Shown: piece after piece, positions 1-10,435 of the stretch
Layout: each line of letters begins with the position of its first letter
Position numbering within the stretch: the stretch's first letter is position 1
NCBI GenBank assembly: GCA_018268935.1
Contig: JAFDVS010000077.1
Span: forward strand, 62,001-126,000
DNA length: 64,000 bases
Reading direction: 5' to 3'
Source of the DNA: Acidobacteriota bacterium
Lineage (GTDB): Bacteria > Acidobacteriota > Terriglobia > Bryobacterales > Bryobacteraceae
Notes under the pieces: model-generated
Told to the model about the DNA's origin: nothing
What the model saw: only the letters and a program-made list of their open reading frames with translations
The model's database searches: none
Translations under genes and position numbers: made by a program

Positions 1-3000
1 CCTCCCATCCGCCGATAAGTGCATCCATCAAACGGTTGGAGCCGCCGGCAATGGCGCGTCCACGGCCGAAGGGAAGTTGATACGCACCGGACAACACCAC
101 ACGATGCGCGATGTCATGCGCCGATAGCGACTTCTCACCCTTCCGGTTGAGCGGATTCTGCATCGATGTGGAGCCGCCCAGCCATGAGTAGTTGCCGGAG
201 CCGATCGACGCATCATCCAACATCTTCGACCACGTGTAGTGGCCGAGGAACGTCAACCCCTTCGAGAAGCGTTTTTCGTACTTCATCTGCAGCGCGTGAT
301 AGTAAGAGCTGGCGACAGCCGGTTCGGCCGTGCCGGAACTGGTGCCGTCATATTGCGTCATGCCGCGCAGCAGGCGGAAACGTTGAATCGTGGGACGATT
401 CATGTTCACCGCCAGCGGGTCAGTAATGACTCCGTAGAACGGATTCGTCACCTGCGCGTTCAACTGGTCGCGCGTGAACTGCGCCTGCCCCGGATACCAG
501 ACCGAAAGCGGCAGTGGCACGAGATTCGTGTAGGGATTGAACAGGTGAGCGCCACGGCTACCGGTGTAGTTCACTTCCACCACGCCAACGTTGACTTCGC
601 GCTGCACCGAGAAGTTCCAGCTGTAGTATTCGGGGTTGCGGTTGTAGGAGGGGACCGGTGTTCCCACGCCCAGCCCGATGAACGTCATGTCGCCCTTCGA
701 ATTGCCCGGAGGCAGCAGCATTCCTTGCGGATACGGATTGTCCAGCTTCGCAAACAATGTCTCATTCGAGTCGAGCGAGTAGGTCGGAGACGAGTTCACG
801 TTGAAGCCCGCACCCGTATGCCCGTACACCGTGGCCCGCGAGAGTTGATAGAGCAGGCCCCATGCCCCGCGGATCGATGTCTTGCTATCGGCTGCGTAGG
901 CGAATCCGATGCGCGGGCTGAAGTTGTTGTAGTCCCCGTTAAACGGCGAGCGCCGTTTGTCGTCAACAAACTTCAGAACCCCGCGCAAATCGTATCCGGG
1001 CACTGAGATCGGAGACTTTTGGTCCAGATCCCAGTAGCTCTGCCGGTTGAGGGTCTCCCAACGCGGTATGTCAAATTCATAGCGAAGTCCCAGATTGATG
1101 GTCAGCTTGCGATTGAGCTTCCAGTCATCCTGAATGTAGTAGCCCATGTAGCGGGAACGCGTAAACACCTTCGGGTCGATATGGAACTGCCCGCCCGTGC
1201 CCCAGCCGAGAAGCATCGTTGCCAGTCCGTTCCCCTGCAGGTTGTTGCCGACATTCTGCAGCTGGCGGGTCACCTGTGAAGAGAAACTAACCTGGCCGGA
1301 CGGATATCCGGGTTGCAGGTAGTCGAGGAAGTTCTGCCGCACTTCCCCACCGGCCTTCAATGTGTGGCTGCCGATAAACTTAGTCAGCGATCCCGAAACC
1401 TGGTGCGCTCCTTCCTGCCGGTCCATGATCACCCAACCTTCGGTGCCGATATCCGTATACCCCTCCGGCCCAATCGTCGGGAACACTAGGTAGTTCGCAT
1501 TCTTCTTCATGTATTCGGGGAAGCCCAGCGTCGTCAAATCGAACGGCGCCATTGCGTCACGCGTGAAGTTCGAGTAGATCAACCCATACCGCAGCGTCCA
1601 GACAGTGGTCGCATTCTCGCTGCGAGTGAAATCCGTCACGATAGACTGCGTACGTGTCTTCGTCGGGCCATCGTTAAAGGTGAACGCCGGGTTACCCGCG
1701 CCGAACAGGTTCGCCGGATCGCCGTTGTTCGGCGCATAACTGTAGCGGCCCGTCAGACGCATCTTTTCGTTGATGTTGTGATCGCCCTTGAAATCCATTT
1801 GGCGTGACCGGCTGCGGTTCACATCCTGCGCAAACCAGTTGTTGTTGTTCGTCACGGCGTTCGTCACCTGGTTGCCCTGCGGGAAGAAGGCGAGAGACTT
1901 CAGCGCCACCGGATCCATGCGCGACTTCGGGATCACGTTGCCCGGGAAGGGCCGGCGTTCCCACTGGCCGGCGGAGTTGCGGAACGCATCGTAGGGATCG
2001 AAGATCGAGATCAACTGGCCGTTCGATTGGAACGTTCGCGAAAAGTCTCCATTGCGTTGCGGGTCCGTCGGGAATGTCGCCGTCTGGCTCGTGGGCGACT
2101 TCTGCTTCGTCTGCTCATAAGTTACAAAGAAGAACGTCTTGTTCTTCTTCACCGGTCCGCCCAATACTCCGCCAAACTGGTCCCGCCGGAACAGCGGCCG
2201 CGCGTTTCCCGCGCGATTGGCAAACCACCCGTTGGCGTTGAAGTCCGAATGCCGCAGAAAATAGAAGCCAGTGCCGTGCCAGTCATTGGTGCCGGACTTC
2301 GTCACCATATTAATAACCGCTCCGCCCGTCTGCCCGTATTCGGCCGGAAAGAAGTTAGTCTGCATCTTAAATTCCTGCACCGCATCCACCGACGGTTTGT
2401 ACTTGAGATCCGTGATCCCTGAGTTCTGCTCCACCGTCGTCACAGTCACGCCGTCCACCAGAACGTCGGAGGTGGAATTGCGCGCGCCGTTGGCCACGAA
2501 ATTGGTATTCGTCGATCCACGGCCGCCCGCCGACCCCACAACACCAGGTGTAAGGTAGACCAGCGCCAGAGAGTCGCGGCCCAGGTTCGGCAGGGAGATC
2601 ATGTATTTGTTGTCAATCACCTGCCCCAATGTCGCATTGGTCGTGTTGAGAAGAGGCGCCGTTGCTTCCACTGTTACCGTAGACGACAGATCCCCAACCT
2701 GCATTTGGATATCGATGGTCGCCTGCTGCTGCACCAATAAGGGGAATCGCTGCTGGACGAACTTCCGGAATCCGGAGGCTTCCACGGTCAGATCGTAATT
2801 CCCAGGGGGAAGCGCGGACAACGCGTATCGCCCCGAACCATCCGTGATCGTGTTGTGAGCAACATTTCGTTCTGCTTCCGTAACGACGATCTTCGCGCCG
2901 GGAAGGGCAGCTCCGGACGCGTCGGTGACTGTCCCGCGCAAAGACGCGGTGAAGGATTGACTCCAGGCGACTGCCGTTAGGGCAGCGAGACATACAAGGA

Positions 3001-3016
3001 GGTGGATTGTCTTCAT
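1..3016 (-). CDS. Oar-like TonB-dependent receptor, C-terminus outside the window
   Basis: This is an open minus-strand frame of about 1004 codons running off the left edge, starting at ATG 3016 with a purine-rich GAGAGAGG just upstream. The N-terminus is a signal peptide ending near AVAWSQ. It is followed by a carboxypeptidase-regulatory (CarboxypepD_reg) domain with the typical RGTVTDASGAALPGA pattern (about residues 25-105), then a plug region with the segments VDGVTVTTVEQ and GGAVINMVTKSGTN. The beta-barrel follows, with the Oar-type motifs YFLRHSDFNANGWF, DDWKLNRKLTINLGLRYE and YQLPFGRG. The family sits in the outer membrane and imports large substrates such as oligosaccharides or peptides; the ligand cannot be told. 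It diverges from the regulator-like gene at 3243. The last visible residues (LIGGWE) suggest that roughly 100-150 residues are missing. Confidence 0.93.
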   Translation of the reverse strand, partial: MKTIHLLVCLAALTAVAWSQSFTASLRGTVTDASGAALPGAKIVVTEAERNVAHNTITDGSGRYALSALPPGNYDLTVEASGFRKFVQQRFPLLVQQQATIDIQMQVGDLSSTVTVEATAPLLNTTNATLGQVIDNKYMISLPNLGRDSLALVYLTPGVVGSAGGRGSTNTNFVANGARNSTSDVLVDGVTVTTVEQNSGITDLKYKPSVDAVQEFKMQTNFFPAEYGQTGGAVINMVTKSGTNDWHGTGFYFLRHSDFNANGWFANRAGNARPLFRRDQFGGVLGGPVKKNKTFFFVTYEQTKQKSPTSQTATFPTDPQRNGDFSRTFQSNGQLISIFDPYDAFRNSAGQWERRPFPGNVIPKSRMDPVALKSLAFFPQGNQVTNAVTNNNNWFAQDVNRSRSRQMDFKGDHNINEKMRLTGRYSYAPNNGDPANLFGAGNPAFTFNDGPTKTRTQSIVTDFTRSENATTVWTLRYGLIYSNFTRDAMAPFDLTTLGFPEYMKKNANYLVFPTIGPEGYTDIGTEGWVIMDRQEGAHQVSGSLTKFIGSHTLKAGGEVRQNFLDYLQPGYPSGQVSFSSQVTRQLQNVGNNLQGNGLATMLLGWGTGGQFHIDPKVFTRSRYMGYYIQDDWKLNRKLTINLGLRYEFDIPRWETLNRQSYWDLDQKSPISVPGYDLRGVLKFVDDKRRSPFNGDYNNFSPRIGFAYAADSKTSIRGAWGLLYQLSRATVYGHTGAGFNVNSSPTYSLDSNETLFAKLDNPYPQGMLLPPGNSKGDMTFIGLGVGTPVPSYNRNPEYYSWNFSVQREVNVGVVEVNYTGSRGAHLFNPYTNLVPLPLSVWYPGQAQFTRDQLNAQVTNPFYGVITDPLAVNMNRPTIQRFRLLRGMTQYDGTSSGTAEPAVASSYYHALQMKYEKRFSKGLTFLGHYTWSKMLDDASIGSGNYSWLGGSTSMQNPLNRKGEKSLSAHDIAHRVVLSGAYQLPFGRGRAIAGGSNRLMDALIGGWE

Positions 3017-3242
3017 GTGGACCTCTCTCAGGCTGGTGCTTGCATCAGTGGGCGGCCCGGCAGAGTGCGGAGAAGAACGGCTCAGAGCGAAGTCTCAGCT
3101 TTAAATCAGATTCCCCTTACCCCAACGAACCCAACCAAACTGATTTCTTAAGAAGCTACACCCAAAATCTTCAAACGCCTAGGCTCGTAACGGCTTCGTA
3201 ACGTCTGTAACCTTTCGTATTTTCTTGTCTTTTCATCGTGGT
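3017..3242. promoter_or_regulatory. Divergent intergenic region with palindrome and CGTAAC repeats
   Basis: This 226-nt gap separates a receptor gene on the minus strand from a regulator-like gene on the plus strand. It is more AT-rich than the neighbouring genes. It holds a perfect 10-bp palindrome TTCTTAAGAA at 3145-3154 and three direct copies of (C/T)GTAAC starting at 3186, 3197 and 3206, so spaced about one helical turn apart. The repeats lie just upstream of the regulator start. They are plausible binding sites for the DNA-binding-like domain encoded next to them, but that is inference. No convincing -35/-10 pair was found. Confidence 0.4.
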
Positions 3243-4496
3243 ATGATTGGCGAAGCCGAAATGCAAGTGACTGGGACAAAGCCTACGTTTGCCGATCCCG
3301 GGGCCATTCAAGCGCACCTCGCTTTGGTTTTGGACAGCCCTGCGTTCCGCTCCAGCCACCGTTCCAGCGATTTCTTGCGCTACGTTGTCGATACCGCATT
3401 GGCCGGAGACGCCCACCTTCTCAAGGAACGCACCATCGGCGAACGCATCTTCGGCCGGCCCGCCGACTACGACACCGGGCAGGACTCCATCGTCCGAGTC
3501 AAGGCCAACGAAGTTCGCCGTAGACTGGCGCAGTACTACGACCTTCACCCCAATTCCCCCGTCCGCATTGAGCTTCCCACCGGATCCTATGTGCCGGCCT
3601 TCCACACCGCCGCTCCAGCAGTCGAGTTGGAAGTGGTTACGGAACCGAAACTCATTGCCCCTCATACCAGGCCCGCCACATGGCCTCTTTATGCCCTTGG
3701 ACTGGCTGTCGTCATTGCCGTAACGGCAGGGCTCTACGTCCGGAAAGCCGCTCCGCCCACGCGTTTCGAGGCATTCTGGGCCCCGTTTTTTGCCTCCCCC
3801 CAGGAATTGCGACTGTGTATCCCAACGCCGGAAACCTATCGGATCTACGGATCTTCCCGCACCGCACTCATTGACGCGTTCAAGGCTCTTCCCCCTGGCG
3901 CTCCCAGGCCGAAGTTACAGGAAGACAAGATCCAGGATGCGCAAATCATCCCTGAGTCCGGGTTCTTCCTTGGCCTTGGAGACGCCCACGCCATGTCTTT
4001 GCTTTCCACGTTCGCCAGCCTCAAAGGCAAGCCTCCGCAAATCCGTCATGGCAATGAGACATCCTTCACCGAACTGCGCGCTGGTCCGAACATTCTTCTC
4101 GGCGGATTCACCAATCGCTGGACCATCGACCTGATGAAGGACGCACGCTTTGTCTTCGCCACCCAAGGCCCGGAGTACGGCATCCTCGACAACACCACCG
4201 GGCAATTCATCTGCAAGAAGCAGCGCGCCTGGGAACCGCGTCCGAACCAGGACTGCGCTGTCGTCGCGAGAACCGTCGATTCCAAGACCGGCCATCCTTT
4301 GTTAGTAGCGGCTGGCCTCGATCATTTTGGCACCTATGCCGTCGGCGAGTTTCTTACACGTCCCGATCGATTGGAACCTGCGCTTCGCAAAGCGGCCGCT
4401 GGCTGGGAATCGAAGAACCTGCAGATTGTTTTCCGCATCGAAATCATGCGCGACAACATCGGTCCCCCACAAGTCCTCCACACCCAGGTCTGGTAG
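3243..4496 (+). CDS. Membrane-anchored regulator-like protein (wHTH-like N-terminus, one TM)
   Basis: This is a 417-residue protein if started at ATG 3243; an upstream TTG at 3225 and an ATG at 3261 are alternatives. The N-terminal 120 residues carry the segment LLKERTIGERIFGRPADYD followed by DSIVRVKANEVRRRLAQYY and LPTGSYVP. This domain is common in acidobacterial regulators and TolB- or cyclase-linked proteins, and resembles a winged-helix DNA-binding module. One hydrophobic helix at about residues 147-166 would anchor it in the inner membrane. The remaining 250 residues, rich in charged and aromatic residues, would face the periplasm and match no fold I recognise. The layout recalls ToxR-type one-component regulators. 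The receptor gene at 4573 starts 76 nt downstream, so a regulatory link is likely but unproven. Confidence 0.7.
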   Translation: MIGEAEMQVTGTKPTFADPGAIQAHLALVLDSPAFRSSHRSSDFLRYVVDTALAGDAHLLKERTIGERIFGRPADYDTGQDSIVRVKANEVRRRLAQYYDLHPNSPVRIELPTGSYVPAFHTAAPAVELEVVTEPKLIAPHTRPATWPLYALGLAVVIAVTAGLYVRKAAPPTRFEAFWAPFFASPQELRLCIPTPETYRIYGSSRTALIDAFKALPPGAPRPKLQEDKIQDAQIIPESGFFLGLGDAHAMSLLSTFASLKGKPPQIRHGNETSFTELRAGPNILLGGFTNRWTIDLMKDARFVFATQGPEYGILDNTTGQFICKKQRAWEPRPNQDCAVVARTVDSKTGHPLLVAAGLDHFGTYAVGEFLTRPDRLEPALRKAAAGWESKNLQIVFRIEIMRDNIGPPQVLHTQVW

Positions 4497-4514
4497 TCTG
4501 GTAACCCCCCCCGG

Positions 4515-4543
4515 TTGACGCTCTCCTTCGCCCCACATATACT
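4515..4543 (+). promoter_or_regulatory. Sigma70-type promoter of the receptor gene at 4573
   Basis: TTGACG at 4515-4520 and TATACT at 4538-4543 are separated by exactly 17 nt. A transcript would start near 4550, leaving a leader of about 23 nt containing the purine-rich GAAGAGGGGAAGGGG that precedes ATG 4573. The receptor can therefore be transcribed independently of the regulator-like gene that ends at 4496. Confidence 0.7.
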
Positions 4544-4572
4544 CTTCCTAATTCCGAAGAGGGGAAGGGGAA

Positions 4573-7500
4573 ATGGCAAAACTTCACAGGCTTCTTGCGC
4601 TCTTGTTGCTGAGCGCTTCCTCTGCTGGTGCACAGCAGATCTACGGCACCGTTACTGGTACCGTTACGGATTCCTCCGGCGCAGCGGTTGCCGGAGTCCA
4701 GGTACGCCTCTCGAACACCGGCACGGGATTGCAGCGTACCTCGGTTTCCGGCGAAGACGGAGATTTCCGTTTCCTCGTCGTGCAACCCGGCGCCTATACC
4801 GTTGATGTCCAGCACCAGGGGTTCAAGGCCTTCCGCCGCGAAGGTATCGTCGTCGAAGCCGACCGGTCCTTGGCCGTTCCCGTTCGCCTCGATGTCGGCG
4901 CGGTCAGCGAAGTAGTCGAAGTGCAAGGTGGCACTCCACTCCTTGAGCCCAACACTTCCTCACTCGGCACCGTAATGGATCAGCGCAAAGTGGAGGAATT
5001 GCCACTGAACGGACGTAATCCGCTCGGCTTGGCGAACCTCATCCCCACCGTCCGCGGCATCGGCTATTTCGGCGGCCAGGTCCTCTCCAGTTGGCGTCTC
5101 GCCGCGGTGAGCATCGGCGGTGGTCCCCCGCTCGCCAACGGCTTCCTGGTCGATGGCATCGCCAGTGAAAAAGTCACCGTTGCCGGAACGCAAACCTTCC
5201 TCTCCATCGATTCCACCCAGGAATTCAAAGTTCTCACCAACGCCATGTCCGCTGAGTTCGGGCGCACCGCCGGTGGCATCATCAGCATTGTCAGCAAAGG
5301 TGGCACCAACGAGTTCCACGGCAACCTCTTCGAGTTTCTCCGTAACGACAACCTCAACGCCAACGACTTTTTCTCCAACAAGGCAGGCCGCCCCCTCGGC
5401 GCGCTTGCCTACAATCAATTCGGTGGAACCCTCGGCGGGCCCATCAAGCGCGACCGTCTCTTCTTCTTCTTCAACTACGATGCCTTCCGCGAACGCCGCC
5501 TCAGCCAGTCCACCGTCACCAGCCCGACGGCACTGGAACGTACCGGAGATTTTTCAAAAACCCTCAACCGCACCGGCGAACAGATCGTTATCTACGATCC
5601 CACTACCACTCGCGCCAGTGCCGGCAGCCCCGGCGGCTTCCTGCGCAGTCCTTTCGCCGGTAATGTAATCCCGGCGTCCCGCATCGACAACGTGAGCAAG
5701 AACGTCCTTACCTACTATCCCCTGCCGAATATGGCCGGACAGCAATTCACTCAGGCCCAGAATCTTTTCCTCCAGGGTCCTGGCCCCATCGATCGCAACG
5801 CCATCACCGGCAAAGTGGATTACAACATCAGCTCGGCTCGCCGCATTGGCGCACGCTACACCTGGGACGACCTCAACTGGCAATTCGCCCGCATGTGGAA
5901 CACACCCGCTGAGCCCGATGGCCGCGCCGTCCTCATCCCCCGCAATAGCATGTCGGTCAATTACACCGACACGATCTCGCCCACCCTGCTGATCGAAGCA
6001 AAGGCCGGTTTCAACCGCGAGAACGAGCACTTCTTCACGCCCAGCGAAGGCTTCGACATCGCTACACTCGGCATGCCGGAAGCCTTCAAGCGCATCACCT
6101 ATGTTGGCAAGGGCGCGGATACCGGACGCTTCCCCTACATCAACATCGGTGACGCTGCTTTGATTGGCGCAATCGCTTCCCGTGGTGGGCCCTCGAACAC
6201 AACCCTCGCCAGTGTCGCAGTCACCAAGATCACCAACACTCACACCATCAAGACCGGCTACGAGAATCGTTTCTATGCCGCCAACGATTACGGCCGCGAA
6301 TACTCCGTGGGCAACTACACCTTCAACCGTGGTTTCACGCAAGGCCCCAACCCGCTGCAAGCCACAGCCAACGCCGGCTTCGGCGTAGCTTCGTTCCTGC
6401 TCGGCACACCCTCCAGTGCATACACGCGCCTGCAAACCGATGGAACAGCCAGTGTGAAGTACCACGCTCTCTTCGTACAGGATGATTGGAAGGTCTCCCG
6501 ACGGCTCACGCTCAATCTCGGCATGCGCTGGGAGGTGGAAGCTCCCCCCACGGATCGCTATAACGTCATCACCAGTTTCGATCCGGATATGGTGTCTCCG
6601 CTTAAGGTGCCCGGCCTCAACCTTCGCGGCGGGCTCACTTTCCCCGGCGTGAATGGCCTCAGCCGCAGCCTTACCAACACTACCTACAACAACTTCGGGC
6701 CTCGTTTCGGCTTCGCCTATCAAGCTGCGGCGAAGACCGTCGTCCGCGGTGGATTCGGAATCATGTACATCCCCGTCACCATCTCCCTGCCGCGCACCGG
6801 CTACACCCAGGACACGCCGTTCGTCGCCAGTCTCGATGGTGGACTCACGCCGCAGGATCGCATGAGCAACCCCTTCCCCAACGGGCTCATTCCACCTACA
6901 GGTAGCTCCCTCGGCGGCCTTACCGGAATCGGCACATCCGTCGACGGCCAGTTGCGCAACGTCAGCCGCGGCTATACCGAACAGTGGAACTTCACCATCC
7001 AACATCAGCCTTGGAACAACTGGCTGTTCGAAGCCGGATGGGTGGGCAACCACGGCGTCCGGCTCTTTGCCGGTGCCCGCACGCTCAACTTCCTTTCGGA
7101 AGCGGACTTCGCCCGCGGCACCGCATTGGCCCAGACCGTTCCCAATCCCTTCCAGGGCATCATCACCACTGGCCCATTGAGTGGCGCCACCATCACTCGT
7201 TCGCAGAGCCTCATGCCCTTCCCGCAGTTCACCGGAGTCAATGGTGGCTATTCGTTCCTCAACAATTCCATCTATCACGCCCTCGCCGTTAAAGTGGAAA
7301 AGCGCTTCTCCCAGGGCTTCTCTGTGCTGCTCGCCTACACTGCCTCAAAATTGATGGACGATGGCGCGAACACCACGCAAATCCGTCCTGGTGCGGCTGT
7401 CGTCACCGGGCCGCAGAATTGGAACAATCTCCGCAGTGAGCGCAGCAAGAGTGCACAGGACGTTCCGCAGCGCATGGTGGTGAGCGCGCTCTGGGCTCTC

Positions 7501-7983
7501 CCGTTCGGAAAGACCGGCCCTGCCGTTTCCAGATTCGTCATCGGTGGTTGGCAGTTGAATGCCATTACAACCCTGGAGAGCGGCACGCCGGTATCGCTTG
7601 CCGCGACCGTTGCCGGTGGCGGCAACCGGCCCGATGTGGTCCCCGGCGTATCGGCTCGAATCGACAATCCCACCATCGACCGCTGGTTCAATCAGTCGGC
7701 CTTCGCGCAACCCGTTGCCTACACGTTCGGCAATGTCTCCAGGACCATCCCCAATTTGAGCAGCGACAACCTGTTCAATATGGATCTCTCGCTGTTCAAG
7801 AACTTCCGCGTACGCGAAAAGTATCAGTTCCAGTTCCGTGCCGAGGCGTTCAATCTGACCAACACTCCGACCTTCGATACTCCAGGTCGGGTGTTGAACT
7901 CGGCTACATTCGGTACTGTGACTGCCACTGCTTTCAATCCCAAGCCTCGAGAAGTGCAGTTGGCGCTCCGCTTCGTGTTCTGA
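4573..7983 (+). CDS. Oar-like TonB-dependent receptor
   Basis: This complete 1136-residue outer-membrane receptor has a signal peptide ending near SSAGAQQ. A CarboxypepD_reg domain follows at about residues 25-105 (TGTVTDSSGAAVAGVQV). The plug region has VEELPLNGRNPLGLANL, the NGFLVDGIASEKV segment and AEFGRTAGGIISIVSKGGTN. The barrel carries QDDWKVSRRLTLNLGMRWE and WALPFGKTG, and ends in the C-terminal aromatic residue expected for outer-membrane insertion (LALRFVF). The length matches the family. A strong ribosome-binding site and its own promoter sit upstream. It is convergent with the broken ABC-type permease gene. The substrate is not evident. Its association with the regulator-like gene upstream suggests inducible uptake. 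Confidence 0.95.
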   Translation: MAKLHRLLALLLLSASSAGAQQIYGTVTGTVTDSSGAAVAGVQVRLSNTGTGLQRTSVSGEDGDFRFLVVQPGAYTVDVQHQGFKAFRREGIVVEADRSLAVPVRLDVGAVSEVVEVQGGTPLLEPNTSSLGTVMDQRKVEELPLNGRNPLGLANLIPTVRGIGYFGGQVLSSWRLAAVSIGGGPPLANGFLVDGIASEKVTVAGTQTFLSIDSTQEFKVLTNAMSAEFGRTAGGIISIVSKGGTNEFHGNLFEFLRNDNLNANDFFSNKAGRPLGALAYNQFGGTLGGPIKRDRLFFFFNYDAFRERRLSQSTVTSPTALERTGDFSKTLNRTGEQIVIYDPTTTRASAGSPGGFLRSPFAGNVIPASRIDNVSKNVLTYYPLPNMAGQQFTQAQNLFLQGPGPIDRNAITGKVDYNISSARRIGARYTWDDLNWQFARMWNTPAEPDGRAVLIPRNSMSVNYTDTISPTLLIEAKAGFNRENEHFFTPSEGFDIATLGMPEAFKRITYVGKGADTGRFPYINIGDAALIGAIASRGGPSNTTLASVAVTKITNTHTIKTGYENRFYAANDYGREYSVGNYTFNRGFTQGPNPLQATANAGFGVASFLLGTPSSAYTRLQTDGTASVKYHALFVQDDWKVSRRLTLNLGMRWEVEAPPTDRYNVITSFDPDMVSPLKVPGLNLRGGLTFPGVNGLSRSLTNTTYNNFGPRFGFAYQAAAKTVVRGGFGIMYIPVTISLPRTGYTQDTPFVASLDGGLTPQDRMSNPFPNGLIPPTGSSLGGLTGIGTSVDGQLRNVSRGYTEQWNFTIQHQPWNNWLFEAGWVGNHGVRLFAGARTLNFLSEADFARGTALAQTVPNPFQGIITTGPLSGATITRSQSLMPFPQFTGVNGGYSFLNNSIYHALAVKVEKRFSQGFSVLLAYTASKLMDDGANTTQIRPGAAVVTGPQNWNNLRSERSKSAQDVPQRMVVSALWALPFGKTGPAVSRFVIGGWQLNAITTLESGTPVSLAATVAGGGNRPDVVPGVSARIDNPTIDRWFNQSAFAQPVAYTFGNVSRTIPNLSSDNLFNMDLSLFKNFRVREKYQFQFRAEAFNLTNTPTFDTPGRVLNSATFGTVTATAFNPKPREVQLALRFVF

Positions 7984-9892
7984 TCACTGATGCCGTAAGG
8001 CGACAATCGGATCTGTGCGCGCTGCCCGGCGCGCCGGAACCCAACTCGCCACCACTGCTACCACTGCCAACAGCGCGGCCACTGCGGTGTATGTCACCGG
8101 ATCGGACGGTGACACTCCGGTGAGAAAGCTCTTCACTGCCCGGGTAAGAGCCAGCGTCAACACAGTGCCGATTGCAATTCCCAGCAACGCCAGCCGCAAT
8201 CCGCGCGTCAGAAAGAGGCGCATTACCTGCGATCGGGTGGCGCCCATCGCCATCCGCAATCCCACCTCAGGACGCTTCTGTTCGGCATGATGGGCCATCA
8301 GGCCAAATAACCCGGACATCGCCAGAATGAGCCCCAGTGCACTGAAAAAAGCCAGATTCCGCGTCGCCATCTTCGTCGGCCAGATGGCTACATCCAAGGC
8401 TTCCTGATAGGTTCCGGAACGATTGATGTCGACAACAGGATCGAGGCGCCGCACCAGGCTCGTCAATTGGGGTGTGATGGAACCCGGCGGAACCGAAGTG
8501 CGTACCGTCACGGCGATCCGGTTGCCGGACCGTGAAGGGTCGAGCGGCTGGTACACAAATGGCTGGGGATCCTCCGCCAGCGAGAGATATTTGCTGTCCG
8601 CCACTACACCAACTACGATGTGCTCCCGATTGTCCCGCATGCGAATGCTGCTGCCGATCGCATCGCCGGCCGGCCAAAGAGTTTGCGCCAGAGTATGATT
8701 CACAATCACGCTGCCTGGCGCCGATTCGTTCTCATGGAACACACGGCCCCGCAGCAGCGCAATCCCATTGGTTGCGAAATAATTGTCATCCACATGCGCC
8801 GTTGGAGACTCAATCGTGCGCCCTGTGTTCCCCGACACCTTCACCCGCTGGTAGTCTCCGAATCGTACGGGAGGATTCGTCGCCAACGACACGGACTCCA
8901 CACCCGGCAGTGCCACGGCGTTTCTCCTCAGTTCCGCGTAAAACTGCGGCCATTGTTCCGGCCGTGTAGTTTGCACCAAATAAACATAAGCTTGCCGCGA
9001 TGTTTCAAACCCCGGGTCCGCGGTGTACAGATTGCCGAGTGAGCGCAGAAACAATCCAAGTATGGAAAGCATGGCAACAGACAATGCGAACTGCGTCACT
9101 ACCAATCCCCGGCGCATACGATTTCCTGAACGGCAGCCTTGGCTCCCCGCGGAGCCCTCTTTCAGAATCTCGTTCGGGTCCACGCGCGTGGCTTGCAGAG
9201 CAGGCGTCAATCCGAACAACAACGAAGCAACGACGGAAATCCCCAGGCCGTAGGTGAGCACCCGAAGATCCAGCCGTGCGTCGAACACATAGCGCCATGC
9301 GCCTTGCATCGGAGTCTGCATGTGATTCAATACGTCCAGGCTCAGATAGGCCACTGCAACGCCCGCGGCTGCTCCCAACAGTCCGAACAGCACACTCTCT
9401 GTCAGCAACTCTCGCAAGATGCGTCTTCTGCTTGCCCCCAACGAAATTCGCAAAGCGATCTCGCGTGTCCGCGCAGCCGCACGCGCCAGCAGGATGCCCG
9501 TCACGTTCACCGAAGCGAGCAGTACCAGCAGCAGCGTGACCGCCATCATGAAGGAGGCGCCCTTCTGGATTGCCCTCCGCAGATGCGGCACCCGCACACC
9601 CCCGGTCGGAACTACATGCAACATCCGGTCGATGCGCTTCGGTTCCGTATCGCCCAGGTGGGGATACTCGGCCTGCATCTGCTTTTCAATGGCATTCAGG
9701 TTCGCCTCCGCCTGCGTCAGGGTAACGCCAGGTTTCATTCGTCCGAATGGGACCAGCCACCGCTGATCCCGTGTGTCATCGGTTTCCTGTACCGCCGGAA
9801 TGAACGCTGCGTGCATCGACAGCGGAACATACAACTCCGTCAGCAACGGCTGATGCGTGCCGGGAAACTCCGGGCCCGCTACGCCGATGATG
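7984..9892 (-). pseudogene. ADOP/MacB-like permease, C-terminal part, cut off by a group II intron
   Basis: This is the C-terminal two thirds of an acidobacterial ADOP-family (MacB/FtsX-like) permease. It resumes on the minus strand at about 9892 with the sequence IIGVAGPEFPG. It contains a periplasmic MacB-type domain, a first FtsX domain (VTLLLVLLASVNVTGILLAR and REIALRISLGASRRRILREL) and a second C-terminal FtsX domain (RPEVGLRMAMGATRSQVMRL), ending VPARRAARTDPIVALRHQ. Joining base 11759 to base 9892 gives an uninterrupted reading KFTIIGVAGPEF, which shows that it once continued into the 5' part at 11759-12458. The intron lies antisense to this gene, so it cannot be spliced from the permease transcript. 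The product is presumably lost unless a truncated form is made. Confidence 0.88.
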
Positions 9893-10435
9893 GTGCGCCA
9901 CGAGCGCAAAGGGCCGAGGAGGGCCCAATGTGTGTAACTGCTTGATCGATGAGGGAAGGCCCCTTGGAACCGGCTTGCAGGAGCAGGTTCCAAACCACCT
10001 TCGGCGGCTGCGGTCAAAAGCCGTGGTTGTGAGCACAGAAGGAAAAGGCCTGGGAAGAACCAGGTCAGGTGACTGGCAGGAAGAGGACCGCAAGGGAACC
10101 ACTGATGAAGTGTCGAAAGCGTAGGGACGATGTCAAAACCGCGTAGAGTCGTTGCCGCGGGACGAGTTTCGGCGGAGCCTGTTTACGGACCGAAGCGGCA
10201 TCCGGCATTGAGGTGGCCTGAGCTTGCCAGAGGCGATCGAGCGGAACGTGGGAACCTGGGACTCCGATGCAAACGGAGAAGCCACAAGTGGAAGAACCAC
10301 GAGGGCGAGAGTACGGAAGCGGAGCCCAGGGGCGGAACAACCCGTAGTAGCGGGGAAGTCCCGGAAACGGGATGGAGCGAAGGGGTTGTGTTATGGAGCC
10401 GAATTCAATGAGCCAACCAGAGATGGGAGGAGCCG

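Noticed and set aside
5554..7278. 574-codon minus-strand open frame
   Set aside because: Antisense shadow of the receptor gene at 4573, with no motifs.
9930..9934. GTGTG at 9930 as the intron 5' end
   Set aside because: The GTGCG at 9893 gives exact restoration of the permease frame with the 3' end at 11758; the later site does not.
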